Assembly: GCA_905250115.1 (NCBI GenBank)
Contig: CAJNOI010000155.1
Location: forward strand, 41,713 to 105,712
Source of the DNA: Adineta steineri
Lineage: Eukaryota > Rotifera > Eurotatoria > Adinetida > Adinetidae
DNA: 64,000 bases
Reading direction: 5' to 3'
In this document: in pieces, positions 36,344 through 47,660 of the stretch
Position numbering within the stretch: the stretch's first letter is position 1
Layout: the number at the start of each line of letters is the position of its first letter
Made by a program: the position numbers and the translations under genes
Notes under the pieces: model-generated
The model's database searches: none
What the model saw: the letters and a program-made list of their open reading frames with translations, nothing else
Told to the model about the DNA's origin: nothing

Positions 36344-37852
36344 ATGATTCGTTTACCTTGTTCATTACTTTTACTCGCTTCATTTGCTTTTGTATATTCA
36401 ACAGATCATTTTGTTGAAAAATTTGAAGGTAAATATCGCATTATTCGTATCCAATAAATAACTAAATCTTCTTTTTAATAGATGAAAGTTATAAAAAACG
36501 TTGGGTTCAATCAACCGCAAATTCTGACTTAGGTGAATTTAAATTATCTCATGGTAAATTTTATGGTGATGCTAAAAAAGATCTTGGTAAGTTTATTTAA
36601 TTAATCTTATTATAAATCAATACGTGGTGTCTCTCTCTCTCTCTTAAGGTCTTCAAACATCTCAAGATGCTCGTTTTTATGGTATGTCTGCTAAATTTGA
36701 TGAATTTTCAAATGAAGGAAAACCACTTGTAATTCAATTTTCCGTTAAACATGAACAACAAATTGATTGTGGTGGTGGTTATGTTAAAGTTTATCCATCA
36801 GGTACTGATCAAAAAGGTCTTAACGGTGATTCTCCATACCACATTATGTTTGGTAAATATAATTAAATACTTTTATTAGTTTTTTTTTATTTTTCTTTGC
36901 TTTTCTTCAGGTCCTGATATTTGTGGTCATGATAAAAAGAAAGTTCATGTTATTTTTACCTATAAAGGAAAAAATTTATTAATTAAAAAAGATATTGCAT
37001 GTAAAGATGATCAATTCACACATCTTTATACATTAATTCTCAACCCAGATAATACATATGAAGTTCGTATTGATAATGAAAAAGTTCAAGATGGCAAACT
37101 TGAAGAAGATTGGGATTTCACCGTTCCAAAACGTATTCCAGATCCAAATGCTAAAAAACCATCAGATTGGGTTGATGAAGCACAAATGGCCGATCCAAGT
37201 GATACAAAACCAGCAGGTAAAATTTAATAAAAAAAAAAAAGAACTTTAAAATTATCATTTATTTTATTTAGATTGGGAAAAACCAGAACATATTCCAGAT
37301 CCAGAAGCTAAAAAACCAGAAGATTGGGATGATGAAATCGATGGAGCATGGGAACCACCATCAATTGATAATTCTGAATATAAAGGTGTTTGGAAAGCTC
37401 GTCAAATTGATAATCCAGCATATAAAGGTGAATGGGTTCATCCAGAAATCGATAATCCTGAATATGAAGAAGATGAAAATCTTTATTTATATAAAGATTT
37501 TGGTGTAATTGGTTTTGATTTATGGCAAGTTAAATCAGGCACCATCTTTGATAATGTTCTTATCACAGATAGTGTTTCACGTGCTGAAGAATTCGCTAAA
37601 GAAACATGGGGAAAAACAAAAGATGCTGAAAAGAAAATGAAAGATAGTTTAGATGAAGCTGAACGTAAAACAATGGAAGAACAAAGAAAAAAACAAGAAG
37701 CTGGTTAGTTTATTTAATTATTAATATAAGAGAAGTCTAATTTATTTTTTTGTTTTATAGAAGACCACTCAAGAAAACCATCTGCTGATGATGATGAAGA
37801 TGCAGATACAGATGATATTAAGAAGACTCATGTAAATGACGATGAATTATAA
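36344..37852 (+). CDS. CALR: calreticulin (ER lectin chaperone)
   Basis: Six exons (36344-36428, 36482-36586, 36649-36852, 36911-37216, 37272-37703 and 37761-37852) give 407 residues, the usual length. A signal peptide (MIRLPCSLLLLASFAFVYS) is followed by the N-domain with both calreticulin signatures, KHEQQIDCGGGYVK and IMFGPDICG. The P-domain has IPDPxAKKPxDW repeats followed by GxW-type repeats (GVWKARQIDNP, GEWVHPEIDNP). The rest of the globular domain ends with ENLYLYKDFGVIGFDLWQVKSGTIFD. The C-terminal region is acidic but short. The protein binds Ca2+ and monoglucosylated glycoproteins in the ER lumen. The last four residues are DDEL, not the usual KDEL or HDEL, which may weaken KDEL-receptor retrieval. 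Confidence 0.96.
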
Positions 37853-38179
37853 ACTGATCAAATAAATACATTTCCAGTCAGTTCTTATGACTTAGTTTTA
37901 ATCCGATTCTTTTTCTTATTTGTTTTGTCTCTTTTCATTTCATTCTTTTGTTATTGCTGCGCCAATATGAACATCATTTTGCTTGTTGTGTTGAAGTTCT
38001 CTCTAGCACGCTTTTTTTCTTTCTTTCTTTCTTTCTTTTTTTTTATATGTCTCTGTTTATGGTTTAAAGTAAAAACAAAACATTGTGATCATGAATCATA
38101 ATAGGTTATTACGTAATTCTAGTGTAATAAATGTCATATATAAGCATTACCTTGACGCTTAGAAGAATAGAAAGAAAAA
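37853..38179. other. intergenic, calreticulin 3' UTR and RBR promoter
   Basis: This 327-bp interval lies between two genes in the same orientation. It holds a (TTTC)n-like pyrimidine tract near 38010-38040. No gene was seen. Confidence 0.5.
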
Positions 38180-39730
38180 ATGGAGTGTGTAAGTAAAAAT
38201 ATAATGTCCGCGGAACATGAAGATGAAATATTAGTATTAAAATCGATATTTAATGACGATTTTTTATCGATCGGTAATCAAGGTGATTCATATACATTCG
38301 AGCTTATTATACGCTTTGATTCTTTATTGAATAAAATTCGTTTGATTCATGAAGAATCTAACGCATCAACTGAACTTTCTCATTTACCACCGATAGTTCT
38401 TCGCATTACTACTAAACAAACATATCCTGAAGCTAATTCACCTGTTTATTGTATTTTATGTGATTATCTAACCGATGATCAATTATTATTATTAGCAAAT
38501 CAAATGGATGCTGTATGGGAATCCGGTGAAGTTATTATTTATACATGGATTGAATTAATAAAAGAGTATATATGTAATTTATCGAATGAATTTATTCTTC
38601 GTTCTGCAATATCGTCTATTGATGATCCACGAATTTTATCTAATTATGTTAAAATTAGATCTAAACGAATTTATGAACAATTAATTGAATATGATCGAAT
38701 ACAAAATCAACTTATATTCGAACAAACACTTCATAGTTGTCCAATATGGTGAGAAAAAACACAAATTTTTATTTGATTATTTTCTACTATCTAATTTTAT
38801 AGTCTGCAAGAACAATCTGGAAAAGATTGTTTACAATTTGAAAAATGTCGTCATTATGCTTGTGTTTCATGTTTAAATTTTTATGCAAATGAATATCTAT
38901 CTAATAGTCAACAAAACAAAGAATTAACTTGTTATGATTGTAATTCATCTTTATTTCTATCTGAACTTCGTCGAATGTTTTCGGATGATAAATTATTATT
39001 AAAATATCAACAACGATTATTAGAACAAACAGTTGATATGGTATGGTGTCCACGTTGTCATCATTCTATTATATGTATACCATCAGAAAGTACATCAGGA
39101 AATCATTTATCCTTTGTAGAATGTCATTCTTGTCTATATACATTCTGTCGACGTTGTCAAGAAACTTGGCATCCACAAATTCAATGTCCAAAAGAAAAAT
39201 CACTTCAAGAGTTTATGAATACTCCTGCTGAGAAACAACCTCCACTAAAACCAATTGATATTCAGAAAATATCATTAGAAATTGCAAATATTCAAATGAT
39301 TGAACATTGTTCAAAACCTTGTCCATCATGTGGTGTTCGAATTGAAAAAAATGGTGGTTGTCAACATATGAATTGTCGTGCATGTAAAATACATTTTTGT
39401 TGGACGTGTGGATGGTATGGAACATATTATAGTGCGCATCCATGTGAACAAAAAGCTGAAAAAGCTCAAGCTGCACTTCCATATCTTTTAAGTGACAAAA
39501 TTGAAACCTTAACAAATGAGAATGATGGACAACGCATTCCAAAGGATATTATAAAACGTATACAAAAATGTCCAAAAGAAAATTGCCGTCAAATTCACCT
39601 GAAAATTGGAACAAAAAATACGCTTATTTGCGAAAAATGTGAAACTAATTTTTGTTTTTTATGTGGAGAAGCTATTTATGGAAAATTTCATTTTTCTCAA
39701 TATGGTTGCAAAGAATTTAGTACGATTTAG
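38180..39730 (+). CDS. RNF14-like RBR E3 ubiquitin ligase (RWD + RING1-IBR-RING2)
   Basis: Two exons (38180-38748 and 38803-39730) are joined in phase 2 at the first RING cysteine pair (SCPIC) and give 498 residues. Residues about 12-135 are an RWD domain ([15 protein letters not shown]). RING1 starts at CPIC and continues with [10 protein letters not shown]. The IBR holds [11 protein letters not shown] and [18 protein letters not shown]2/Rcat is [27 protein letters not shown] and includes the GGC cysteine, the position of the catalytic Cys in RBR ligases. The family transfers ubiquitin by a RING-HECT hybrid mechanism. After RING2 comes an additional Cys-rich segment ([10 protein letters not shown]...CEKC...CFLCGE) that I do not know from vertebrate RNF14. 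Confidence 0.88.
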
Positions 39731-40460
39731 AATAACAAAATAACATTATGTTCTATTTTTGTAGAAAAGTTAATAACTAGATTTGTTTTGAAAGTTTATT
39801 ATGACAAAAATACATTTTTAATATAGTAAAAGGATATTAATGAATTAAGAAATGACGGTCTATTTACTATCGAATTTTTTGAACAAATAACTATTTTATA
39901 TGAAAGGATTTTTTTCACAAATGGTTATATTTTATGATAATTATTGATTTGAATAAGTTTTAATTCGATTAATCAGTTAGTTTATTATCATATATGAGGA
40001 TATCAAGGACGATGCATTTACTAAATTTATAGTTACTGCGCCACATACTAAGTGTTGTGCTTTACAAAAACGAATATTAGCCTTGTCCTAGATTATTTTT
40101 TCAAAAGAAAAATCTATACTAAACGATATCTTCCGTTTGTTTTCTTATACAAGATATGTATCGCCATATGAAAATTAAACTAAGTAATGTTGGAAAGTTA
40201 AAACAAAATTTTTCAAAGTGCATAAATGTGTAATCGTAGAGGATTGGTCATATTTTAACTGTTTATTTATTTATCTTGATCGATTTTTTTTTTCTTTTTC
40301 CTTTAAGTTTTGTTTGTTTTTTTAGGACTTCTATAGTTGCTTTTTCTTTTTTTTCGTGTGTGTTTCGTGTGTTCACAAATCTTGTTTTTTTTCCTATCTT
40401 TTTTTTTCTTCATTTTGTTCATTTTGTTTGTTTGTGTGCGTGTGTGTTTATCGTGTTTAA
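39731..40460. other. intergenic and likely 5' UTR of the hnRNP gene
   Basis: About 730 bp. The part from 40280 to 40460 is T/G-rich with long pyrimidine stretches and leads directly to the hnRNP ATG, so it is probably a transcribed leader. No gene was seen. Confidence 0.45.
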
Positions 40461-42322
40461 ATGTCGTCCGATCAAGGTGTTTCATCTTCAACAAACAACA
40501 ATAATACAGGTTTTCAACCCGTACGTCCTAATTCGGACAATATGGGACACGGATTTGAAAATCAAATGCATATGTTTGCTATGAAACAACAGCAACAACA
40601 ACAACCGATGGCTTCACCTATAACTGGTACGATTTATTCAGGTCCACCAGCTAAATATTTAAATAATAACAGTGGGTATATGAGACCTATGTTACCACCA
40701 CAAAAATATGTCACACATAATGGCTCATCAATGCAACAACAACAACAACGTCGACAAAACAACAATGGAGTTGATAATGCAACAAATGATTCAGTCAAGT
40801 AAATAGAATATTAATATATATTTTATTGAAAAAAATTAAATGAAAATTATTTAGTAAAAGAAAAGTTTTTGTTGGTGGTCTTAGTCCAGATACAAAGATG
40901 GGTAAGAAATATCTTTTATCTCATTAAGTTTTTTTACTTAAGAATTTATTTAGAACATCTTCGTGACTATTTTTCAAATTTCGGAGCTGTTGAAAGTGCA
41001 ACTGTTAAATACGATAAATCAGGTCGCTCAAAGGGTTTTGGTTTCGTTCTTTTTGAAGATCCTGATACACCCAATAAAGTAAATAAATAATTGATTATAA
41101 TATTAAAGTATTTATTATTCTCTCTGATGAAAGGTTTACTCTCAAGATGTGCATATAATTCAAGGCAAACGTGTAGATACTAAATCTGCACATCGTCGTG
41201 ATCAAGCTTTAGCTCGAAAAGTTTTCGTTGGTGGTTTAGATACCGAAATTACTGATGCTGAATTGCGAGAATATTTCTCTCAATTTGGAAACGTAACTAT
41301 TTATTTAATTTGTTTTTTTTGTGAATATTCTAAAACAAATATGAAATATATATATTAGATTGCTCAAATCGAAGCACCAATTGATAAAATAAAACAAAAA
41401 CGTCGTCCATTTTGTTTTATACTTTTTGAAAATGAGCAAAGTGCAGAAGAAGTTCTTAAACAACCTCGACATACCTTAGCCGGCAAATCTATTGATTGTA
41501 AACATGCAAATCCAAAAAATTTGGAAAACAACCAACAAAATAATAATATGATGCAACAACAACCATTAGCACATTATAATATGCCTGGTTTAAATCAAAA
41601 TCTATTTCAATATCAACCACGTAAATAAACTAGAAACCGATCTGTTTGATTTTCTTTTTATAAATAAAATTATCTTATATATTTAGAACAACGTTCACAA
41701 CAACAATTACAATATCAACAAGTTGCACTTGCTGCTCAACAACAACATTATCCATTTTACAAGTAAAATATCTAATGAATCAATTTATTTATTTATTTAT
41801 ATATATTTATAGTCAACAAACAAATCAACAAGGACAAAATCGCTCACAATCAAATCGACAACAATTACAAACAAATAATCAAGCATGGTCACCATTAAGT
41901 CCTGCTCAATGGCAAAATCCAAACTATGGTAAAATAAAATCATGTATTTGTATTATCAATTAAACCGTCTTCTGATTTTAGCTGATCCACGTTCATATGG
42001 TTCATATGGACCTTCATCGGCATCTGCTTCGAATGCAACTTGGCAAGTAGGTCCTCATCCACAAGGTAATTCTTATGGTCAAGGACGATCACAATCAGGT
42101 AATTCAAGCAATACACCTGCTGCAAATTCAAATTCAGCACAATATTCCTATCCGGGATGGAATTTTAATCAAGCACAAAATTCTCAAGGTCCAGCAAATC
42201 AATATAATTATGGTGGAGATTCTTCAAATGGTCCACCAAATGCATTTGCATATCAAGCACCAACTGGTTACGATCATTTTTCGTCCGATTCGGCACCTCC
42301 ACCCAATTACAATCGTCAATGA
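40461..42322 (+). CDS. two-RRM hnRNP (Squid / hnRNP A/B-D-like)
   Basis: Eight exons (40461-40798, 40855-40901, 40954-41078, 41134-41292, 41359-41620, 41687-41762, 41813-41928 and 41982-42322) give 487 residues. The N-terminus is Gln/Asn/Pro-rich. RRM1 has RNP2 KVFVGGLS and RNP1 KGFGFVLF. RRM2 has RNP2 KVFVGGLD, TEITDAELREYFSQFGN and RNP1 RPFCFILF, followed by TLAGKSIDCKHANPK, as in Squid/hnRNP A/B. The C-terminal ~200 residues are Gln-, Asn-, Ser-, Tyr- and Gly-rich, a prion-like disordered tail. The family packages pre-mRNA and controls splicing, export and mRNA localisation. The acceptor before exon 4 (GATGAAAG) is weak, but both phase and homology demand it. Confidence 0.92.
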
Positions 42323-43187
42323 AAACAAATCAAGAGCTAACATACTGTACAGTTATGTCTTCCCTTCTTCTTCTTTTTCCTCTACTATTACGTGTGTGCG
42401 TGTTTTGCTCGTTTTTGTTATGTTTCTATCTCATATATCTGTGTGATGCAAAGATATTGTTTGAAAAAAAAACACTTTTTGTATTATTTTTTTTTTGTTT
42501 ATCGAGCATCATCATTTCAGATATTTTTGACGTTCATTTTTCTTTTCTTTTGATGTCATTAAAAACAAAGATCTTGTTTGTTATTGTTATTGTTGTTTGA
42601 TATTCACCGGTTTTTTGGAGATTTACTAAAACACAGTATTCTTTTTTTCTTCTTCTTCTTCTTCTTTTGCTTTTTTGTTGATCTTGTTTATGAACGAGCA
42701 TATATATACACACACGTACACGCTTCTAAACACCCTTCGTTTTTCTTTTTCATCTCCTTCTGTTCTTCACAAAAGCTTTTTTTTTGCTGGATATTCGATT
42801 CGTGTAAGAACAAAGTTCGAATAAAAAAAGAAACAGATCAAAAAAAACTTAAATTTTGTTCATGTTAACATGTATTGTAAGAAAACAGATTTTGCATTAT
42901 ACAAGGATACGTTTTCTTTTGTTCAGTTTTGACTATGGTAATTAATCACGATAAGAAGGTCATCAGCTTTTTTGTTACGTGAAACATGCGTATACGCTTT
43001 ATTCAATCCTTGACAGTTGAAGCAAAGACAGACTTACTTCTTTTTTTCTTTTAGGGCATGTAAAATTCAATGATGCAGAACAATCATTTTTTTCTCTTAC
43101 ATGTACTAATGATTACGATATACGGGTCTTGTTACCCCTGATATAAGTTGATCAATAACGGTGACCAAGTCAGAACTGAATTAATCA
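42323..43187. other. intergenic, hnRNP 3' UTR and EF-hand gene upstream
   Basis: T-rich sequence with (TTC)n near 42645-42668 and several poly-T runs. Plus-strand ORFs here are low-complexity and fortuitous. Confidence 0.5.
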
Positions 43188-44210
43188 ATGGGTGGAGGTA
43201 ATTCTCGTCAAAAACAGCCTTCTGTTCCTATTCCGCAGATGTCACAATATGCATCACCACCACCAGTTTCATTATTACCACCAGCACGACCGATTAGTCC
43301 AGTAATGCCTTCTATGGGAGGTGCTTCAAGTCTCAGTCGAAAACAATTACGACAATATGAAGAAGCTAATCGAACTCTTCAAGAGTTACAAAATCAAATG
43401 CAACGAGGTGGTGCTAGTGGATTGGGCCCATCGTCATATGGTGGTCCATCATCATACGGTGGTCCTCCTATTTTGAACGCATCAATGCCGTATAATAATA
43501 ATAATAATACACCACCATCATCTTACGGTGGTCCTTCATCATATCCACCACCAAGTCCTCTTATTCAACGATTATCTGCACCACATTCACACTATCCTCA
43601 ATCACAAAGTCCATTTGGTCCTGGTGGTTATCGAGATTCCGATTATGCAGCTGTTGCTAATATAGCTGGATTGAATCCAACTGATATAGCATTACTTCAT
43701 CGAGAATATTTGAATCTAACACGTGGTGGTACAAATAAAATTGATCGTGTTGTTTTTCGTCAATTATTACGTGAAGCACTTATTGAAGCAAATAATGAAA
43801 ATGTTGATCGAGCTATTGAAAATATCTTTGTTAGTATTGATCGAAATCGTGATGGTTATATTGACTTTCCAGAATTTGTAGGAGCATTTAGAGATGTATT
43901 AAAATCAGGTCCAAATGATCCACCAAATTATTTAGCACAATATGGCCTTTCTGATTTAATCAATGAACAATCACGAGCACAAAATTCATATCCTAGTTAT
44001 GGTTATCAATCAATAGCACAAGTTCAACAACCACAAGTTTTATCTGTTCCATCACCTCATGTTCAACAAGCACCCATGGTTTATGGTGGTTCAGCTCCAT
44101 TAGTGATTTCACTTGATCCAAATCAAACACCCTATATAGTCAATACTCAAGGTCAACCTATGACGGGACAACCAACAGCTTTACAATGTGTACAATTACC
44201 TATAATGTGA
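43188..44210 (+). CDS. EF-hand protein with disordered Pro/Gly-rich N-terminus, probably N-myristoylated
   Basis: Single exon, 340 residues. The N-terminus MGGGNSRQ fits an N-myristoylation site with Gly at position 2. Residues about 10-150 are Pro/Ser/Gly/Tyr-rich with repeated SSYGGP units. Residues about 155-245 are an EF-hand pair: a degenerate first loop (TRGGTNKIDRVVF) and a canonical second one (DRNRDGYIDFPEF, with Asp at loop positions 1, 3 and 5 as D-R-N-R-D and Glu at 12). The tail to 340 is Gln/Pro/Ser-rich. It is likely a membrane-anchored calcium sensor, although no closer family was recognised. The coding region has no intron, unlike nearly all its neighbours. Confidence 0.78.
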   Translation: MGGGNSRQKQPSVPIPQMSQYASPPPVSLLPPARPISPVMPSMGGASSLSRKQLRQYEEANRTLQELQNQMQRGGASGLGPSSYGGPSSYGGPPILNASMPYNNNNNTPPSSYGGPSSYPPPSPLIQRLSAPHSHYPQSQSPFGPGGYRDSDYAAVANIAGLNPTDIALLHREYLNLTRGGTNKIDRVVFRQLLREALIEANNENVDRAIENIFVSIDRNRDGYIDFPEFVGAFRDVLKSGPNDPPNYLAQYGLSDLINEQSRAQNSYPSYGYQSIAQVQQPQVLSVPSPHVQQAPMVYGGSAPLVISLDPNQTPYIVNTQGQPMTGQPTALQCVQLPIM

Positions 44211-44743
44211 TTGATGAGTTATTTTGAAGAAAAAAAATATATACTTTTTTTTTCTGTAAGAAAAGACAATTATTTTATTGCAATGTTTCGTATTCTCAGG
44301 CTAACATTTTTTTTCTTCTACTTATAGATTATTGAGTGTTCATATTTCCTTTTTTTCAATTCCAATAAAAAATAAAAGATTTCAATAAAATGAATCAGTA
44401 AAAAATTAATGTTCGAATTTGTATACCTCGAAAAATAGATTTACTCAATTTGTTATTCTATATTCTTTATCTATTGTATTAACAGATATATAATTAAATA
44501 TAACAAATACAGAGGAGAAGGGATAATATTGAATTAGTACTTTAATTATCTTTTTTTTCTTTAACAATTCTAATCAAATATATACATAAGATAGATTATA
44601 TATTAATAATCATGTTAAATTATACTTATTTTGTTATTTATTGACTGTTGAAGAGGAGGAGAAGAAAAATAAAAGATTATCTATATATTCTTTTATTAAA
44701 TCATTTAATTCATTTCATTGCAAAAAATCGACGGAAAAGTAAG
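44211..44743. other. intergenic, no gene seen
   Basis: About 530 bp of AT-rich sequence between two genes in the same orientation. AATAAA motifs near 44366 and 44384 fit the EF-hand gene's poly(A) site. Confidence 0.5.
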
Positions 44744-45908
44744 ATGTCAAATCAAAGATTCATCTTCGTATGTATATCCATTGGTATTATAATACAATCA
44801 ATAAATGGACAAGCACCATGTCCCGTTGAAGAAGATCCAGTACAATTAGCTGAATGTGCACAATTGGATGTTCAAGCAATTATTCAAGCAGCTAAAGGAA
44901 ATTTAAAATTATTTTGTAATTTAGCTGAACGATATATGGAATGTTTTAAAACCAAAACTCGAAATTGTCTTGGTGGATGGGTAAGAAATAGGTTTCTCAT
45001 TAAAATAAAATATAAATTCTTATTATTCATAGGCTGCTGAAGGTGGTTTAACTGAATTACAAAATTTAGCTCAATGGTGCTGTGTTAATCCAGGTCTTCC
45101 AGAACCTGATGAATGTCCACTTCATCGTAAGTAGTTCGATATATATATATATATTTCTTTTTTAAAGTGATTATTTAAAGGTAATCCAAAATGCTTTTCC
45201 GGTGATGATTTTGTTTCAATGGCAAATGGTGAAAGAAAACTTTTAAGTGAACTTCGACCAGGTGATCGTGTACTTGTTATGAATACACAAAAACAAATTG
45301 AAGAAGATGAAATTATTATGATGCTTGATAGTCAACCAAAACGTCCAGGTTTTTTCTTTTTATAATTTCTTTTTTTTGTTTCTGATTGTTTTGTCTATTT
45401 AGCTTTATTCTATTCAATTGAAACTGAAAGTGGTCATCGTTTAAGTTTAACAGGAAATCATTTTATTGCTGTTAATCATAATGATCAATTTCTTCCAGCA
45501 AATCAAATTAAATCTCGTGATACTGTTTTTATACATTCACAAGGTAAATTACAACCAGTTATGGTTCGAAATGTTAGCGAAGAATATCGTGTTGGATATT
45601 TTACACCAATGACTAGTCATGGTAAAATCGAATTTTGTCTAATTTGGAAATGTTTTTCTGCTTTTTTCTATTTAGGAACATTAATTGTTAATGATATGGC
45701 TGCTTCATGTTATTCAAGTGTTGTTAGTCATAATTTAGCACATCAAATATTAGCACCACTTCGTTGGTGGTATCGTTTTGCCAAAGTTTTTGCTGTCGAA
45801 CAACCATTTGAATATTCACCTGATGGTGGTATTCATTGGTTACCAAAAGCAATGTTACAAATAACAGAAAAATATTTACCAAATGTGTTAACAACACAAA
45901 GTCTTTAA
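44744..45908 (+). CDS. secreted protein with C-terminal Hint (Hedgehog-type autoprocessing) domain
   Basis: Five exons (44744-44980, 45033-45126, 45181-45348, 45403-45621 and 45676-45908) give 316 residues. A signal peptide (SNQRFIFVCISIGIIIQS) is followed by a Cys-containing region of about 85 residues without a known fold. From about residue 115 a Hint domain follows: the nucleophile-type Cys in NPKCFSGDDFV, LRPGDRVLVM, the conserved block-B SLTGNHFIAV with the TxxH-like His, and the C-terminal GTLIVNDMAASCYSSV typical of Hog domains. Hog domains cleave before the Cys and, in Hedgehog, attach cholesterol. There is no Hedgehog signalling (hedge) domain. The tail (FEYSPDGGIHWLP...) extends beyond Hint as in Hedgehog. 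An in-frame ATG at 44648 is rejected because the signal peptide starts at 44744. Confidence 0.85.
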
Positions 45909-46228
45909 TTAATTAATAATTATACATCGTTTTTTCTTTTGATTTGAACAATATATGATTTTAAAAAACAAAACACAAAATATTTTTTTTTCGCCAGAAA
46001 TGTATGCTTTATTATTTTATTCTTATATTTAAATATATAAAATTCGAATAAACCCAGAATAGTGTTTAGTTCTATATTAACAATCCAAATATTCAGAATT
46101 GTCATTAATATGATTATAACTCGATTCGTTTAGAACTATCAAGTTCTATTTACAGAAGAATCTATTAAGAAAAGAATATTTTTAAAAGACTTCTTCCACT
46201 TTCATCCGATTGTTTCCATTATACCCTG
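45909..46228. other. intergenic between convergent genes
   Basis: This 320-bp AT-rich interval contains the 3' ends of the Hint gene (+) and the ARH-like gene (-). No further feature was seen. Confidence 0.5.
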
Positions 46229-47660
46229 TCAAGCACCAGCTAATAAACCCACCAATGTTAGGCAATAATCTCTTTCTATTGAATACGCATATTCTAAAGC
46301 TATGGCAAATGAATTAAAAATTATACGTAGAACATTAGATGCAAATGCTGAACTTCCATAAGAATTTAGAATAGGATCAGATTGATAACGTTTTTGAATT
46401 TCTTTTATATCACTTGATAGAGTAGTTTCAAATGAGAAATTTATTGCATCATTCCATTCATCACGTTTTATTAAACGTCGACAAATTAAATTAATTATAC
46501 CAGATACTTGTCCAGCATGAGAACTAAAATGTGTTAATTGTGCTTCTCCATATGACATTTCAAATAATTTTTTATCATCAATACATGGACATAGAGCAAG
46601 TAGATATGAACGTTGTGCTGGATTATAGCCAGCTGATTTTGATGCATCAAAAATTCGATCGGGAGAAAATAAAAAATCTATTTTTGTTAATTTATTTTTC
46701 TTTGATTTAATATCTGCTCGTACATTTATCGAATGACTTCGACATTTTATCTGAAAAAGCAAACGACACTAGAATTTATTTTTTTTAAGCAGATACAGTG
46801 TTTATTTCAGTATTCCATAGATTAACTAGTCTATTAGCTGTCTCACGAAGATTTTTTAATTGTGAATTATTAATATTATCTATAAACATTTGTTCTGGAA
46901 TTCCCCAACGTGCACCCGCTAATATTCCAACAATAGGTGCACAATAATTTCGATCTTTTGCATCTGCAGCTGCAATTGCTTGTGCTGCATTTTTTGATGA
47001 AGAAACATAATGAAGTGCAGCATTGAGTACTGTTGGTGCAAAAGCTGGATGTGTTGTAGTAGCTGGATTAGACCATCGAGCATGTCGTCCTAATATCATT
47101 CGTATATCTTCATGAAGATTCGGTATTGTAAATGCTGAATTAATTGCATCATGCCAAGTTTGATTTTTAAGAAGACCACGACAAATACAATTTACAATAG
47201 CAGCTACTTGACCTGCTAATGGACTATAATGAGTTAATTTAGCTTCAGCCATACTAATATCTGCTAAATCTTCATCACTAATATAAGCACAGAAAGCTAA
47301 TGGAAATGAACGTTGTACTGGACCACAACCAGCAGTATAACCATCATATTTTTTATCAGCTGCTTTAACAAATTCATCTACTATTGATTGATCAAAAAGA
47401 AATTGTTCACGATTAATCGATGATCTTGTATTGATATGTGTTAATGCTTGTTGATAAACATATTTTGTTATTTCACCAATTTCACATTTATTTACATGAT
47501 AGAGATAAAGATATCTTGATAAAATATCTGGCCCATTAAATCCTTTACAATCAAGAAGAGTCTCACCAAGATTTGATGCCATAAGTACTGATGAATTATG
47601 ATTAGATGCAATAGCATGTCCAACAAAAGCTCCATCGAAACGTGCTAATAACGTAGTCAT
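46229..47660 (-). CDS. ADP-ribosylglycohydrolase (ARH)-like protein, one and a half domains
   Basis: Two exons (minus: 47660-46797 and 46750-46229) are joined in phase 0 over a 46-nt intron and give 461 residues. Reading through the donor instead meets a stop after four codons, which makes it look like two genes. Residues 1-288 are a full ARH-like fold (DGAFVGHAIASN near the N-terminus; LTHYSPLAGQVAAIVN; AKDRNYCAPIVGILAGARWG). Residues 289-461 repeat the C-terminal two thirds (AQLTHFSSHAGQVSGIIN; IERDYCLTLVGLLAGA). Family enzymes remove ADP-ribose using Mg2+ held by Asp/Thr pairs. Here the C-terminal D-x-D-T/S signature is replaced by DRNYC and ERDYC, so catalysis is doubtful. There is no signal peptide. 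Confidence 0.78.

Noticed and set aside
46785..46797. ARH-like sequence as two separate adjacent genes
   Set aside because: A consensus 46-nt intron joins them in phase 0, the second part lacks a start-side domain, and its apparent Met lies inside the intron.
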